64,000 nucleotides of DNA from Avipropionibacterium sp050157065. Its GTDB lineage: Bacteria; Actinomycetota; Actinomycetes; Propionibacteriales; Propionibacteriaceae. The DNA is taken from NCBI GenBank assembly GCA_050157065.1, contig CP189573.1; one strand, written 5' to 3'. How positions within the stretch are numbered: the stretch's first letter is position 1; every line of letters begins with the position of its first letter. A model generated the notes under the pieces. It had not been told where the DNA came from, did not search any database, and was given only the letters and a program-made list of their open reading frames with translations. Positions 45,147-54,464 of the stretch are shown piece after piece. The position numbers and the translations under genes were made by a program.

Positions 45147-48100
45147 GTGGTCGCCTTTCGTGCCCTGGCTGACTTTCGTGGGGTTGACTTGCGTGCCCGT
45201 GCGGCCGGTCGCCAGGCGGCCAGCTGCTCGATCGACTGGTTGACCTGGCGGGATCGTTCGTCCAGCTGCTCCTGGCAGAACACGGCCAGGCTCTGGCCGT
45301 AGACGGGGTGGATGTCGGAGTGCCACTGCGCCACCCAGGGTTGCAGCTCGGCCAGCCCGGCGACCAGTGGCACCAGGTCGTCGTCGGGGCGGCCTTCTTC
45401 CTCGCGGGCGGCGATGATGGCGGCCAGCGCGAGGGACTGTTCAGCGTGGTCCCAGCCGGCCCAGCCCAGCAACAGGGTCGGGTCGGTGACTCGGCCCGCG
45501 TCCGGATAGAGGATGAACCGTTCCTTCGGGACGTCCAGTTTGCCGCGGTGTTGCCACCAGCTCTGCTTGCGGAAGTCAGCGGTGGTGTACTTCGGCGGCA
45601 CGGGGATCGGTCCGACATCCTCGCCGGCATCCTCGCGGCGCTGCAGCTGCCACGTCTCCTCCCACGCCCGGCGCTTGCGCAGGCCCGGCTCCTTCAGCCG
45701 CAGGGCCGCCAGATAGGGGACGGCCTCATCGGTCAGCAGCCGGGTCAACGAGTCGACCACCGGCACGTCGGGGCGACCTTCCCACAGCTGCAGCACCGAG
45801 ACGAGATCGGCGTCACTACCCACGGCATCGGCCAGTTGGGCCACGCTCTTCGGCGTCGGGGTCGGACCGCTGAACCAGAACGCGCGGTCCTCCAGCCGGT
45901 CGAGCAGCCAGCCGCGCAGTGCTCGGTCCTGCCGCGTCTGCCACGGCTCAGCAGACCAGCGTCGCTTGTGCTCCGGCGACTCCAACAGCGCAACCCCGGC
46001 GTCGGCCTCGATCAGGTCGAGTCTCCGCTGCACCAGGTCACGGTAGGCCTCCGGCCAGTGCGCCGGGATCTCGGTGATCGGCGTCGACCCATGCCGCGCG
46101 AACCACGCCGTCTCCTCCTCGCCGGCCGCGACCTTGCGGGCCAGCGCGATCTCGAAGGCGCGCTCACCCAGGGCAATCTCCGGCAGGTCATCACCCTGGT
46201 GGACCAGCTCGCCACCCGGCAGCCCGTACAGTCCGTAGACAGCCCAGTCGAGCTCTTCCTGCTCGGCAATCATCCGGCCGCGGATCGACGCCGACGTTGC
46301 CGCTGCCTGCGCCAAGGTCGCAGCGGTCGGCACCCCCTCGACAACCTGCTCCGGTGCCGCAGCGCTCAGGCTGGTCGCCAGGCGATCCAGCGAGCGGGCA
46401 CGCTCCCGCGGGAGCGTCTCCGGCAGTGGGTAGTCCTGCAAGGTCGTCCCACCGAACTGATAGCGAGGCTCCCAGTCCTCGTCGCCGATCCCCCCGCCGA
46501 TTCCGCCGTTGCCCTTGTTGTAACAGTTCTGCTTCAGCCAGAAGCATGCGGTCGACGAGTTGAGGACGCCGAGCAGCCCGAGATGATCATCCTCGGTGGC
46601 CGCCTCCGGCAACTTGATCACTGGGGCTGTCTGCTTGAAGACCTTGCCACCCCGGTCCAGCACGAAGTGGTTGTGCGTGGCGACTTCCGCGTACGTGATC
46701 CCAAGTGGTGTTCGCATCTTGGACGTGTAGCACTCGAGGTGGTCGTACCACGGACGATTGCGCTGCTTCAGCGTCTTGCCGAAAATGACGCGCTTCTCCA
46801 GCCATGAACGATTAGGCCATAGACACCTCGCAACCAGAACCGATTCGGGAGAAACCCACGAAGGCTTGAAGACGTCAACATACGGCCAAAGCACAAGTGC
46901 GTCCGCACCTATGGCATAGTCACGGACATTCTCGCCAACGACAATCGGTGTGACGAAATTCTCGAGATTCAGCGCACGCACGGTCGATCCACGGATGAAC
47001 CACGCATCATCCTCTCCAACAACAGTTGTGCGTCCGATACTGTCCACCCCTCTACCCAGTTGGGAGGGCGCTTGCTCAATTACTTCTAGGAGATCGGTAG
47101 CACCGCCGCCACTCAAACTCCACGGATGATCACGAAGAGCTGAGCGATCGAGGTCCGAAACAGATAGCCACTGATCCTCATGGCCGGGGTCCCCCACGTG
47201 ATCAACGATCGACGACCACACCATGGCCTCGGCCGGATCCGCCGGACGCCCCGGCTCCCCACGGATCCCGAGCACCGCCCGGACTGTCGACCCAACCGGA
47301 CGCTGGTTCCGCCCGGTGATGATCACCGTCGGCGTCCCGTGCCCGGGGATGTAGGCCCCCGAGGTGTCGGCGACCAACCGGAGGTCCTTGGCGACCAGGA
47401 ACTCCTCGATCAGCTTCGACCCGAACTCCCGTTTCATGAACGAGTTCGACGTGATCTGGCCCGTCCACCCGGCGGGTTGATCACCACGAGCAGGCTTCGC
47501 CAAGGCAAAGAAGCGTTCCATGAAGGGCACGGTCAGCGCATAGGTTCCCTTGCAGGTCGGGTACAGCGCCCGGTACGCCTTGTTGAGATGCTTGTCCTTC
47601 ACCGTGATGTAGGGCGGGTTGCCGACGACAACGTCGTACTGCCCGGGGGTGAGGATCCTCTTGAGTCGGTCGACGTCCTCGGTGGTGTAGGCGATGTCTG
47701 ACATCTGCTGGTCATAGTCGGCCCCCTCGAAGGGCAAGGTCTCCGCGTCGCGACCGAACAGCAACGAGTCCCCCGCCACCACGTGATACTCCACCGCAGG
47801 AGCCTCGTCCAGCTCGCGCAGTCCGCAGGCGAGCAGCACCGCCACGGTCAACCGGAACTGGGCGATGGCCACCGCGAACGGGTTGATGTCGACCCCGTAC
47901 ACCGATTCGACGGCGAGCCGCACCCGTTCCTGCCGGTCGAGCGCCGGCGCCTGCCGGTCCCACCGGTCCAGCAACCGGTGGAAGGCGCCGAGCAGGAAGT
48001 GCCCCGAACCGCAGGTGGGGTCGATGATCGTGAAGCCGTCGAGGGGACGTTCGGTGAGTGCCGGCTCCAGGGTCTGGTCGAGGATGAACTCCTCCACGAA

Positions 48101-48712
48101 CTCCGGGGTCTGCAACAGGGCGAAGGTCCTCTTGGCGTGATCGGACAGGTCCTGGTAGAGGTCACCGAGGAATCGGGTGGACAGCTCCGGGTCGGTGAAG
48201 TCGAAGATCAACTCACCGGCATCGTCGGTGCGCCGCCAGAACTGCAGCAGGTCGGTCACGGCCTGCCCCGACGGTGAGATCGTCCACAGTGGGGAATGTT
48301 CCTCGACCAGCGGTGCGGTGGCCCGGAGCCTGGCCAGGTGGGCGATCGCGGTCTGCAACCATTCGCGGTCGGTGTGGTCGGGGTGGGTGCGGAAGTGGGC
48401 GAGCTGGGCGTCGGTCGCCTCCCGGCGCCGCTCGACGGGGCCACTGATCCACACCGGACGGACCAGTCGGTTGTCCTCACAGAACCGGATGAACACCGTC
48501 GTCAGCACCCAGGCGACCGCAGCCTGGGTCACCCGGTCGTCGCGCCACGCGGTCCAGCCGGCAGCGGTCCGTTCGGCGCGCAGCAGCCGCCGATGCTCGT
48601 CCTGCCAGCGTTCCCGATCTGCGGGCAACAGATCCAGTCGCTCCCGCAGGTCGTCCTCGAGCGTCAGCACCTGGCGCTGGAGTGCTGCGACGAGGTCGGT
48701 CGAGTTGATCAT
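45143..48712 (-). CDS. pglX: BREX type 2 adenine-specific DNA methyltransferase PglX
   Basis: A 1,189-residue N6-adenine methyltransferase that marks host DNA in BREX. The SAM-binding motif DPTCGSGHFLLGAF (about residues 230-243) and the catalytic NPPYITV (about 366-372) are visible, with a helical N-terminus and a very long target-recognition C-terminal region (TSNSFMKREFG, then RYQFGGTTLQDYPLP). The ATG overlaps the pglW stop. An A/T-richer stretch around 46,800-47,100 falls in the recognition region and may mark a recombined specificity segment. Confidence 0.93.
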   Translation of the reverse strand: MINSTDLVAALQRQVLTLEDDLRERLDLLPADRERWQDEHRRLLRAERTAAGWTAWRDDRVTQAAVAWVLTTVFIRFCEDNRLVRPVWISGPVERRREATDAQLAHFRTHPDHTDREWLQTAIAHLARLRATAPLVEEHSPLWTISPSGQAVTDLLQFWRRTDDAGELIFDFTDPELSTRFLGDLYQDLSDHAKRTFALLQTPEFVEEFILDQTLEPALTERPLDGFTIIDPTCGSGHFLLGAFHRLLDRWDRQAPALDRQERVRLAVESVYGVDINPFAVAIAQFRLTVAVLLACGLRELDEAPAVEYHVVAGDSLLFGRDAETLPFEGADYDQQMSDIAYTTEDVDRLKRILTPGQYDVVVGNPPYITVKDKHLNKAYRALYPTCKGTYALTVPFMERFFALAKPARGDQPAGWTGQITSNSFMKREFGSKLIEEFLVAKDLRLVADTSGAYIPGHGTPTVIITGRNQRPVGSTVRAVLGIRGEPGRPADPAEAMVWSSIVDHVGDPGHEDQWLSVSDLDRSALRDHPWSLSGGGATDLLEVIEQAPSQLGRGVDSIGRTTVVGEDDAWFIRGSTVRALNLENFVTPIVVGENVRDYAIGADALVLWPYVDVFKPSWVSPESVLVARCLWPNRSWLEKRVIFGKTLKQRNRPWYDHLECYTSKMRTPLGITYAEVATHNHFVLDRGGKVFKQTAPVIKLPEAATEDDHLGLLGVLNSSTACFWLKQNCYNKGNGGIGGGIGDEDWEPRYQFGGTTLQDYPLPETLPRERARSLDRLATSLSAAAPEQVVEGVPTAATLAQAAATSASIRGRMIAEQEELDWAVYGLYGLPGGELVHQGDDLPEIALGERAFEIALARKVAAGEEETAWFARHGSTPITEIPAHWPEAYRDLVQRRLDLIEADAGVALLESPEHKRRWSAEPWQTRQDRALRGWLLDRLEDRAFWFSGPTPTPKSVAQLADAVGSDADLVSVLQLWEGRPDVPVVDSLTRLLTDEAVPYLAALRLKEPGLRKRRAWEETWQLQRREDAGEDVGPIPVPPKYTTADFRKQSWWQHRGKLDVPKERFILYPDAGRVTDPTLLLGWAGWDHAEQSLALAAIIAAREEEGRPDDDLVPLVAGLAELQPWVAQWHSDIHPVYGQSLAVFCQEQLDERSRQVNQSIEQLAAWRPAARARKSTPRKSARARKATT

Positions 48713-51700
48713 GCCGAGGCACCCTCCGGTTGACGACGACTGTCGATCCAGCTCCGGTCAACCGCCACGAACTGCCCCGGTGCGGCCAGCGGCAGGGGGC
48801 GGCCTTCGAGCACCGGCCCACGGTCGGCCAGCAGTTGCGGCACCACCAACCACAGCGGTCGGCTGCGTGCGGTCGCCAGGTCGGTCCAGCGGCTGAGCGT
48901 GCCGAGTGCGGCGTAGCGGGCCAGCACCGACGCGTCGGTGAGGACCACCGGCCCGGATCCGCCGGCGGTCAGGGCGGTGTCGATCGCCGCTGCCACCGCG
49001 GGCATCGCCTTGCCCACCAGGGCGTGCAGCCCTTGTGCGGCGCGACTGCCACTGGCCTCCGCGTCGGCCGACAGCACCGCAGCCCAGGGCAGCTTCGCCA
49101 CCGCCGCCTGCTCGCGCATTGCCTGCAGCAACACCTCGGTGATGTTGATCATGGTCGCGTCGTACCTGTCGTGAAGCACGACGAGGAAGCGGTCGAGCAG
49201 CGCGGCCGGTGGCGCCAGGGCGAGGAACGACCGGCGGGCGATGCTGTCGCTCAGTCGCTGGCCGACGACGCCGTCGACCGACAGTGCCGGCAGTGCGACC
49301 GCCACCGTGGTGGGGGCACGCGACTCCAGCCCGGTGGTGTCGTGCGGTGACTGCGGTGTCACGTAGCTGCGTCGCCGATCGTCGTAGACGAGGTCCAGCT
49401 CCGACTCCTCGACGATGCGGTCCAGGGCTGGTCGCTCCGGCAGCGCAGCGATGGCCGGGAACCGGGCCCGAACGCGATCGCGCAACTCGGTCGGCGGAAG
49501 CTGCTGACCGGCCGCCACGGCACGCAGGCTCAACGACACCGCCCCGGCAGCCGACAGCCCCCGGTGGTGCAGCTCGTGGTTGCCCGACGCCGCCGACCGG
49601 GTGGACAGGGCTGCGGCGAGCCGCGCCAGCCTGCCCGGTGACCGCAGCTCGTCCGGCACCGTGTCGGCGCGGTTGACCGTAGCGATGAGTTCCTCGGCGA
49701 CCCGCGCTGCTGGCACCAAGGCATCGGTCGCATCCCCCGGGTTCACCGCCGACACCAGCCGGTCGGCCACCCGGCCCAGCTCCTCCACCACATCCAGGAT
49801 GTCGGCATCGGTGCCGATCAACGCCGGACGCCCGGCCCGGCGACGCAGCTGATACTCGACGATGTCGTCCTGACCGCCACGGATCCGAGCGCGTTGTCGA
49901 TCGACCACGACACGCAGCAGGCCGGCGACGATGCGGGTCTCGGCATTGTCGTCCGATGCCGGATCCTCGACCATCACGGTGATCAGCCCGTCGACCAGCT
50001 CACCCACGGTGGCGACGGTGCCCAACGCCTCGAGCCGGGCCGCGACCTCGTGTTCCAGCGTGTCGAGCACCTGCCGGGAACGGTCGTCGGAACCCCAGGC
50101 GTCGTGCAGCTCGGTGATCAGCTGGTTGCCACGACCCGACGTGATCGGCTTGGGCAGACTGGCACCGAGCTGGGCCTGGGTGGCGAACGCGTCGACGGGT
50201 TGCGGCGTGGTGCCGAGGATCTGCGCGGCGTACCGGGCCCTGGTCTCGCTCCGGTCTGCGCGAACCGCGTCGAGCAGTAGTTCGGCGACCGCCAGGGGGT
50301 CCGGCAGCACCGTTGTCCGGGTCGGGGTGCCGAATGGCCTGGACCGAACGGTCGAGGGAAACTTCTTCCGCCAGCGGGCTGCGGCGGCGCGGATCTCCTT
50401 GCGGGTCAGCTCCTTCACCCCGCTGGGGCGCGCCAGTCGTACCGCGTCCACCGAGACCAGATCGGCCACCGTGTGGACGTCGAACGGTTCCAGCGCCGAC
50501 AGGGCCCGGGCCGACAGGCCCGCGTCGCTCAACGGCGTTGCGGGCGTCGCCGCCTCCTGCAACTCGGTCGCGTTGTCCGGTGCGCCGGTCTGGGTCTGCC
50601 CGAAGACCTGTAGCCAGGCCGCCAACATGTCGCCGGCGGTGTCGAACCTGGCGCTCCGGTCCCGAGCCAGCGCGGTGCGGAAGAACCCTGCCAGCGGCTG
50701 GGCCACCGTCCGGTCGAAGGCACCGTCGGCGACGGTCGCCTCATCACTGATCGCGGCCGGGTCGGACAGCCCGTCGCCGTACACCGGCGGCTGCCCGGTC
50801 GCCATCTCGAACAGCACCACCGCCGCGGCGTACAGTTCGGCGGCAGTGTCGTAGAGTTCCCGGCCGGCGCTCCCCAGGAACGGGTCGAGGTACGGCGGGG
50901 TCCCGGCCCGGACGGCCGACGCCGCGGCCCGGGAGAGCGAGAAGTCGAAGAGCACCAGGTGCTTCGCACGGTCGCTGCGGCTCTCCCGTACGCCCAAATT
51001 GGCGGGCTTGATGTCGCGATGGTCGATGCCGGCGGCATCGAGGTCGACCAACGCCCGGAGCAGATCGGTGCCCCACCGCTCCAGGTAGTCCAGCGACTGC
51101 CGCTGCCGATCCCCCAGCTCCTTGGCGAGCGTGTGGTTGCCGGCACTCTCCAATACCAGGGTGTCGCGACCTGCCACGACGATGGGACCCTCGAGCAGCT
51201 TGACGATGCGGGGGCTCGTGATCGACCGCAGCACCTCGGCCTCGTCGCGGAGCCGGTCAGCAGCGGCGTCACTGCTGGCCACCTTCAGCACAACCTCGCG
51301 TGCCGGTTCCTGGTGTTCATCGCGCACCAGCAGTCCGACGGCCGTCGATCCGGTGCCAAGTCGTCGGAGCAGTCGGAACCGGCCACCGAGCAGTGCCTGG
51401 GGTGCGGCGTCGAGCGGGTCAGGATCCGGCTCCGCGTCGGCGGCCGGGCTGCCCTCGTCGGCGAGTTGCTCGAGGAAGCTGCGTACGTCGGCGGTCCGCT
51501 CCGAGACCGCGGGGCGGGTCGCGTTGAGCACCGCCTCCCGGACGGCTGACGACACCGCCGGCAGTTCAGGTGCAAGATCGAGCCCGGACTGTTGCCGCAG
51601 GCGTGCGGCCAGCTCCGTGGCCGAGTCGGCCGGTCGGCGGCCACCGGCCAACAGGAAGAACGCCAGCGCGCCCAGGCCGAACACGTCGACGCGGACCCGA

Positions 51701-52947
51701 TCCACCCCCTGCAGCAGGCCACCCTCCGGGGCCGCGAACGCGTCCAGCCAACGGTCGGTGCTCTCCGGTCGGGCGCTGTCGGCGCCGATCAGTGCGGTGA
51801 CCCCGGTCGCGGTGCCGGTGCCGTGTTCGGCACGGACCCGGCCGGCGGACTGCCAGTCACGCACCTGCACGCGGAGCTCACCCTCCCGTTCCCGGACCCA
51901 GATGGTGTGCGGGTTGAGGCCACGGTGGACGACCTTGTTGCCGTGGGCGTACTGCAGGGCCTCGCCGGCCTTCCGAATGATGGAAAGCTGGGTCTCCAGT
52001 GACACCCCGTCCGGCTGCCCGCTCAGCCACAGGTCGAGCCGCTGCCAGTCGTCGTCCAGCGGATAGACCAGACCGACGCCGAGGTCGCTGTCGATCAGGT
52101 CCTCGGGCCGCAGCACGCCCTGGTGGTTGAGGTGCTCCATCACCCGGAACTCGTGCTCGGCGATGGTGGCCACCCGACGCCGCTCGGCCTCGGGTGCGGT
52201 GGGTGGCAGCACCTGGATCCGGATCCGGGCACGTCGTTGCTGGCTGATCTTGTGGGATGCTTCCCACTCCTGCCAACCATCGCCGTCGGCGATGGCCTCC
52301 TCCCGGATCACCCAGGATCCCGCTTCCCGTTCCCGACGCTGCACCAGGCCGATCCTGCTCATCAGCTCGGCGATCGTCCGTTCGCGAATCTGTCGCCGTG
52401 GGTCCCCGTGCTCGAGGAGCAGCTCAGAGATGCCGGGAAGGTTGCTGTGTCGCTCCTGGCCGTCGATGCCGTACAGCCCGATGGCACTGGCCTCGGACAG
52501 TTCGCTGACGAACTTCGGGTGGTGCAGGAACACCGACTCCTGCACCCACGGGACGACCGTGTGCGCGGGCGGCGCGTTGGCCTTTGTCTCCCGGACCCAG
52601 CGTTCGAACTCGTCCTTGAGTTTGCTGCTGAAGTACTGCGCCTTGCGGCGGGCCAGCTTGAGTGGCGAGTCCTCGGCGCGTCGCCCGTCACGCAGCCAGG
52701 TGTGGTCGTCACCGCGCAGCCGCCCGGAGTAGTACTTCAGCTCGACCAGGTGGAGCCGACGACGGCCCAGCACCAACAGATCGACCTCGTGCCAGCGGCC
52801 GTGGCCGTCCCGGAACTCGAAGTTGGACCAAGCATGGAACGGCGGTTGCTCCGGCAGCAGCTCACGGACGAGTTGCAGCCCCTCGGCCTCGTGCGGGAAC
52901 TGCGACGGGGACACCTCGGTCCACCGCACCGGCTCTGGTGTCGCCAC
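48709..52947 (-). CDS. pglW: BREX type 2 serine/threonine kinase PglW
   Basis: A 1,412-residue multi-domain kinase that opens the operon. The N-terminus is a nuclease-related NERD domain (EVDLLVLGRRRLHLVELKYY, about 53-72). A first kinase domain follows with HRGLNPHTIWV (about 341), where the catalytic Asp of HRD is Gly, so it is probably inactive. The second has a P-loop-like RLGTGSTAVGLLV, the catalytic HRDIKPANLG (about 643) and LFDFSLS in place of DFG. The rest is a large helical region unique to PglW. GTG start with GGAGGAGGAG just upstream; 52948-53128 probably holds the operon promoter. Confidence 0.93.
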   Translation of the reverse strand: MATPEPVRWTEVSPSQFPHEAEGLQLVRELLPEQPPFHAWSNFEFRDGHGRWHEVDLLVLGRRRLHLVELKYYSGRLRGDDHTWLRDGRRAEDSPLKLARRKAQYFSSKLKDEFERWVRETKANAPPAHTVVPWVQESVFLHHPKFVSELSEASAIGLYGIDGQERHSNLPGISELLLEHGDPRRQIRERTIAELMSRIGLVQRREREAGSWVIREEAIADGDGWQEWEASHKISQQRRARIRIQVLPPTAPEAERRRVATIAEHEFRVMEHLNHQGVLRPEDLIDSDLGVGLVYPLDDDWQRLDLWLSGQPDGVSLETQLSIIRKAGEALQYAHGNKVVHRGLNPHTIWVREREGELRVQVRDWQSAGRVRAEHGTGTATGVTALIGADSARPESTDRWLDAFAAPEGGLLQGVDRVRVDVFGLGALAFFLLAGGRRPADSATELAARLRQQSGLDLAPELPAVSSAVREAVLNATRPAVSERTADVRSFLEQLADEGSPAADAEPDPDPLDAAPQALLGGRFRLLRRLGTGSTAVGLLVRDEHQEPAREVVLKVASSDAAADRLRDEAEVLRSITSPRIVKLLEGPIVVAGRDTLVLESAGNHTLAKELGDRQRQSLDYLERWGTDLLRALVDLDAAGIDHRDIKPANLGVRESRSDRAKHLVLFDFSLSRAAASAVRAGTPPYLDPFLGSAGRELYDTAAELYAAAVVLFEMATGQPPVYGDGLSDPAAISDEATVADGAFDRTVAQPLAGFFRTALARDRSARFDTAGDMLAAWLQVFGQTQTGAPDNATELQEAATPATPLSDAGLSARALSALEPFDVHTVADLVSVDAVRLARPSGVKELTRKEIRAAAARWRKKFPSTVRSRPFGTPTRTTVLPDPLAVAELLLDAVRADRSETRARYAAQILGTTPQPVDAFATQAQLGASLPKPITSGRGNQLITELHDAWGSDDRSRQVLDTLEHEVAARLEALGTVATVGELVDGLITVMVEDPASDDNAETRIVAGLLRVVVDRQRARIRGGQDDIVEYQLRRRAGRPALIGTDADILDVVEELGRVADRLVSAVNPGDATDALVPAARVAEELIATVNRADTVPDELRSPGRLARLAAALSTRSAASGNHELHHRGLSAAGAVSLSLRAVAAGQQLPPTELRDRVRARFPAIAALPERPALDRIVEESELDLVYDDRRRSYVTPQSPHDTTGLESRAPTTVAVALPALSVDGVVGQRLSDSIARRSFLALAPPAALLDRFLVVLHDRYDATMINITEVLLQAMREQAAVAKLPWAAVLSADAEASGSRAAQGLHALVGKAMPAVAAAIDTALTAGGSGPVVLTDASVLARYAALGTLSRWTDLATARSRPLWLVVPQLLADRGPVLEGRPLPLAAPGQFVAVDRSWIDSRRQPEGASA

Positions 52948-53128
52948 GCACTCCTCCTCCTGCCCGTTGCGCCAACCTTAGACCGTCGGCAACCCGATCA
53001 GCGTGACCGGTCGGGGTGCAGGATCAGCAAGCACGCGGTTGGGTCATGCCTCCGGCACGAGGATGGCTGTACGGTCACTCGCAGGCAGCGATGTCGTCGA
53101 CGTGCAGGGTGCCTGCCACGGCCCAGCC

Positions 53129-54418
53129 TCACTCGTTGACGTTCGGATCCTTGGTTGTACGACCGAGCTCTGCCGGGGTGTCCTGCACGTCACCGACGAT
53201 CGCCCCCGTACGGCGAAATGCCAGGTAGCGAGCGGCAAGGTTGAACATCGTCGAGATCCGGTTCCGGCCACCCAGCAGATACATCAGGTGGACCGCGATC
53301 CACAGCACCCACGCGACCGGGCCGGTGAAGCGGGCACCCTGCGGAAACTCGACGATGGCCGAGAGCTGCCCGATGGTGGCCATCGAGCCGCGGTCGGCGT
53401 AGTGGAACTTCTCGGTCGGCAGGCCCTGCTCCAGCCGGAGGATCTGCTCGGCGACGTGCTTGCCCATCTGCATCGCCGGTTGTGCCAACTGGGGTTGGGG
53501 TTCGTTCGCCGACACCGCGGCGTCACCGGCGGCGAAGATCAGGTCATGACCACGCACCCGGTAGTCGTCCTCCACGAGGATCCGTCCGCCACGACCGAGC
53601 TCGAGGTCCCAACTCTGCACCTCGTCCCGGCCACCGACACCGGCCGCCCAGACGACCAGATCGGAATCGAGGCAACTGCCGTCACCGAACTCGACACGGT
53701 CGGCGTGCACCTTGGCGATGGCGGTGTCCAACCGGACGTCGACGCCGCGCTTCTCCAGCTGCCGGCGGGTGTAGTCCTGTAGGTCGTCGTGGAACGGGGT
53801 CAGCAACTGGGGCGCCATCTCCACCAGCACCACCCGGATGTTCTTCGGGTCGAGTTCGGGGAAGGAGCGCGGCATCGCCACCTCCCGCATCTCCGCGAGC
53901 GTCCCGGCCATCTCGACCCCCGTCGGGCCGCCACCGACCACGACGACGGTGAAGGATCGACTCCGGGAGTCGGACTTGGCCGCCAGTCGTTCCAGCCCAC
54001 CGAAGAGCATGTCGCGGGCCTGCAGCGCATCGGCCCGGGTGTAGAGCGACACCGAGTAGTCCGCCACCCCCGGAATGCCGAAGTAGTTGGCCTCGACACC
54101 GGCGCTCAGCACCAGGTAGTCGTAGCCCACCCGTGCCCCGTCGGAGCAGATGACCTCCTGCTGCTCGGGATCGAGGCCGGTCACCTTGGACCGGCGGTAG
54201 CGCGCCCGATGTCGGTGGCGACCGCTCAGACTGCGGATCGGGAAGGTGATGTCACCGGGGTTCAGGCCGCCGGTGGCCACTTGGTACAGCAGCGGTTGGA
54301 ACGTGTTGTACGGGTGCTGGTCGATCAGCGTGACCCGGCAACCACCCTTGAGCAGGCGCTCGCGTGCGGCCACGCCAGCGAAGCCGGCACCGACGATGAC
54401 GACGTGTGGCTCGTTCAC
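53129..54418 (-). CDS. ndh: Type II NADH dehydrogenase (NDH-2)
   Basis: A 429-residue flavoprotein that passes electrons from NADH to quinone without pumping protons. The FAD-binding VIVGAGFAGVAARERL opens the protein, YNTFQPLLYQVATGGL is the NDH-2 signature, VVVGGGPTGVEMAGTL (about 160) binds NADH, and IFAAGDAA (about 300) closes the FAD site. A C-terminal hydrophobic segment (AWVLWIAVHLMYLLGG) anchors it to the membrane. GTG at 54418 is chosen because it precedes the Rossmann strand directly. It follows no obvious partner gene. Confidence 0.9.
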   Translation of the reverse strand: MNEPHVVIVGAGFAGVAARERLLKGGCRVTLIDQHPYNTFQPLLYQVATGGLNPGDITFPIRSLSGRHRHRARYRRSKVTGLDPEQQEVICSDGARVGYDYLVLSAGVEANYFGIPGVADYSVSLYTRADALQARDMLFGGLERLAAKSDSRSRSFTVVVVGGGPTGVEMAGTLAEMREVAMPRSFPELDPKNIRVVLVEMAPQLLTPFHDDLQDYTRRQLEKRGVDVRLDTAIAKVHADRVEFGDGSCLDSDLVVWAAGVGGRDEVQSWDLELGRGGRILVEDDYRVRGHDLIFAAGDAAVSANEPQPQLAQPAMQMGKHVAEQILRLEQGLPTEKFHYADRGSMATIGQLSAIVEFPQGARFTGPVAWVLWIAVHLMYLLGGRNRISTMFNLAARYLAFRRTGAIVGDVQDTPAELGRTTKDPNVNE

Positions 54419-54464
54419 CCTTACATCCTGCCCCCACCCCGGACGTCGGCATGTACCGGGGTGG

